Shown piece by piece: positions 8,662 to 10,391 of a DNA stretch of 10,391 bases (position 1 is its first letter; each line of letters begins with the position of its first letter). A model generated the notes under the pieces. The model saw only the letters and a program-made list of their open reading frames with translations. It was not told where the DNA came from and made no database searches. The DNA lies in the NCBI GenBank assembly GCA_900618425.1, contig UZAN01044143.1, forward strand, positions 1 to 10,391, given 5' to 3'. The DNA is from Echinostoma caproni (Eukaryota > Platyhelminthes > Trematoda > Plagiorchiida > Echinostomatidae). A program made the position numbers and the translations under genes.

Positions 8662-9720
8662 CTAAGGTTGGGAAGAAATTGAGGAGATGCACGAACGCCA
8701 CTGTTTACGACACCCAGCCATATCGCTCTATTCATCGGTTACGACCATCCCGAGGTCCCCATCCAGAGGGCTTAACGGGACCTATGGTTAGGGTTTTCAT
8801 ATCCTCATGCCAATTCTTAGCCTGACCACTCTTGGCCCTTTTCCAACCACTAACTGCCTCGGCAAACTGCTCATCGTGGCAGCTTATCTGACGACATGCA
8901 TTACCCATGGACTAACCAACGTAATCTATGGAGGTCGACCACTTGCTCAAGTGGGTGACTGCGGTGACATAAAACTCTGTGCCTAACCTCAGCATTGCTC
9001 ATGCGGCTACCCCACCAATGCTCCGTAGACGGTGGCGTTCGAACACCGGCAGTTTATTATTATCCTGTTTTCTTAATGACCACGTTTCTGCAACGTATAG
9101 CAAAACTGACCGAACTGCCGCAGCATACACTCGACCCTTCACAGACAGCCGGATGTCGCGATGGCGCCACAGATGTCTCATGTCGGCGAACGCCAACCGA
9201 GCCTTCTGTATGCGAGCTGACACTTCATCCGTGATGCGTCCACCGGGTGAGATGTAGCTGCCCAGATAACAAAACTTATCCATTTGCTCTATTAGTTCCC
9301 CAGTTAGAGTGAGGCTGGGTGCTGGACCAAACCAGTCTTGTAGTAACATTTTACACTTTGAAGGTATAAAAAGCTCACTGAACATAGCTTCGTTGACACT
9401 CAAACTATCCAGTAAAGCTTGCAACTGACCTGGATCTTCGCTTAGGAGTACAATATCTGCATATTCCAGATCAGAGAGTCTGCCATCTGGGAGCAAATCA
9501 ATGCCACTATTGTCACACCAGGATAAGGCTGTTTCCATAATCAAACCTATAACAAAGTTAAATAGAAAAGGAGAGAGAGGACAACTCTGAGAAACACCAC
9601 TTTCCGTGGTGAACTCGGGTGAAAAAGTGCCCTAAGCTCGGACTCGATTACGGCCGTTAGTATCAAGACTAGCTAATGTATTTGAGACATGCCTCTTAGC
9701 GGACTCTCGCAGTTCAAGGA
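8662..9720 (-). pseudogene. RTE-like non-LTR retrotransposon: 3' half of reverse transcriptase ORF, inactivated
   Basis: The enzyme copies LINE RNA into DNA at the insertion site. Read on the minus strand from the right, RT motifs appear in order: NGRNRV and FSPEFTTESGVSQSCPLSPF (palm, with GVSQS where GVRQG is usual), FLFNFVIG, the catalytic box LEYADIVLL, SKCKMLLQDW, FCYLGSYISPGG (the FxYLGS motif), then ISARIQKAR-type, LRHLWRHRDIRL and GRVYAAAVRSVLLYVAETW. An open frame covers 8999 to about 9631. A TAG at 9632-9634 sits where Tyr is expected. At about 8998 the frame shifts and the C-terminus continues in pieces: SNAEVRHRVL, HRLRWLVHG, SGWGPRDG, then DMAGCRKQWRSCISSI, ending at a TAG at 8662-8664. 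The catalytic box has only one Asp (YAD-I, D at 9455-9457). The endonuclease and the first RT motifs are missing. Family level is secure; the exact clade is inferred. Confidence 0.93.
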
Positions 9721-10035
9721 GAAAACAGATCATAAATTTTCAAGCGCAAGCGCTTTACAAAACGGTTGGTCGGTTTGGATTATGTAAAACCGAGGCAAAT
9801 CCAATGTAGACAACTGACCTGCCATCCGGTGGCAGTGACATCAAAATGATGATGAGCCATGTGAATTGCGACGGGCCATTGTCTGTGAAATCCACTGATA
9901 GACAGCCCAGACAGCTAATTGAGATCAGCTTCTCAGTCGATTCTAGGGTTTTAGTAGGATTGAACATAACGCAGCAAGTTAGGTACAAACATCAAACACT
10001 GGTTTCTTACGTCTCTAGTGAGCACTTATCAGTTT
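9721..10035. other. Unassigned stretch upstream of LINE fragment
   Basis: In LINE orientation this should carry the first RT motifs, but translation shows only stops (for example in the 9730-9755 area) and no FLDxxKAFD-type sequence. A minus-strand frame of 77 codons (9755-9988) has no recognised domain. The LINE is therefore 5'-truncated or too diverged to read here. Confidence 0.5.
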
Positions 10036-10039
10036 GATG

Positions 10040-10391
10040 AAACCAAAACCAAATGAAGCCTCCAAGAGCCTTAATATGGTCGGGGGTGGGTGTCTAGGGT
10101 TGCGGCTGGTCACGCTTCCCTTGCACCTCGAGAAATGCTCCCATACGACCAAGCGTCTCAAAAAGCCTCTGCTGAGGAGGCGCTACTCACCGCCTCCAAG
10201 TGGCGGAGGTGTTTTCCCACCAAAGTGAGAGGACGAAAAGTCGACATCCGCGGCCATAACTGGGTTGGTGGACCACTGATAGTTCACCCAGGGGAGTTGG
10301 CCAAAAACCCTGATTCCAAACCAACCAAGAGGACACGAAACACGCACACACAACTTCCTGGTTATGACAATGGTCATCTGCTCGATTGGGC
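10040..10391. repeat. GC-richer block with short inverted repeats, possible interspersed repeat
   Basis: Composition changes visibly to GC-rich at about 10080 and stays so to the window edge. Two hairpins occur: CCTC-TGCT-GAGG at 10166-10177, and CACCGCCTCC/GGCGGAGGTG with loop AAGT at 10188-10211 (8 of 10 pairs). Short frames on both strands give proline/glycine-rich peptides caused by these repeats. The abrupt composition change suggests an inserted element, but no protein motif identifies it. Confidence 0.3.
10188..10211. repeat. 24-bp imperfect inverted repeat
   Basis: Arms CACCGCCTCC and GGCGGAGGTG pair at 8 of 10 positions around a 4-base AAGT loop. The mismatches are G-A and T-C. It is the strongest secondary structure in the GC-rich right-hand block. 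Confidence 0.55.

Noticed and set aside
8529..8735. 68-codon minus-strand frame at the LINE end
   Set aside because: It runs through the shifted LINE C-terminus and its 3' tail. The motif DMA..R.QWR.CI lies in a different frame and ends at 8662.
8979..9257. Plus-strand frames of 79 and 92 codons opposite the LINE
   Set aside because: They are antisense shadows of the RT frame, whose motifs are unmistakable on the minus strand.
10034..10377. Two 64-codon frames rich in proline and glycine on opposite strands
   Set aside because: Both are generated by the same hairpin-forming GC-rich repeat and show no domain.

Overview
The window looks like repeat-rich intergenic DNA from an animal nuclear genome, most likely a parasitic flatworm (trematode). 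There are no bacterial-style operons. Nearly every recognisable protein stretch is a decayed retroelement, and the RTE-like LINE, the Gypsy pol and the Penelope-type endonuclease resemble families I associate with schistosomes and liver flukes. That assignment is inference from motif similarity. One N at 4787 indicates a draft assembly. I found no intact host gene, tRNA, rRNA or CRISPR array.

Layout: 1-2890 is AT-rich and shows nothing I recognise. 2897-3398 (+) is a frame-broken fossil of a Penelope-like element (PLE) endonuclease of the GIY-YIG fold. 3400-6255 is mostly unassigned and holds short structural or low-complexity motifs: alternating purine-pyrimidine tracts including a near-perfect palindrome, a G12 run, a purine tract with G-quadruplex potential and a TAGA microsatellite. 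At 6256-6312 (+) there is a hammerhead-ribozyme-like fold with two mutated core positions, which may be the tail of a retroelement.

The right third is better preserved. A 5'-truncated Ty3/Gypsy element lies on the minus strand: integrase and pol C-terminus (about 7003-8100), polypurine tract (6998-7010) and one LTR with matching TGTTA/TAACA ends (6656-6997). Further right, also on the minus strand, is the 3' half of an RTE-like LINE (8662 to about 9720) carrying RT palm, thumb and C-terminal motifs. The last 350 bases hold a GC-richer block that may be another interspersed repeat.

None of these elements can encode a working enzyme as read. Gypsy has five in-frame stops, one frameshift and a catalytic Asp-to-Val change. 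The LINE lacks one aspartate of its YADD box and carries stops and shifts. The PLE domain is spread over three frames. The pieces do not work together as a system; the region is a graveyard of insertions. The observations most worth checking are the hammerhead-like fold and the PLE endonuclease fossil.
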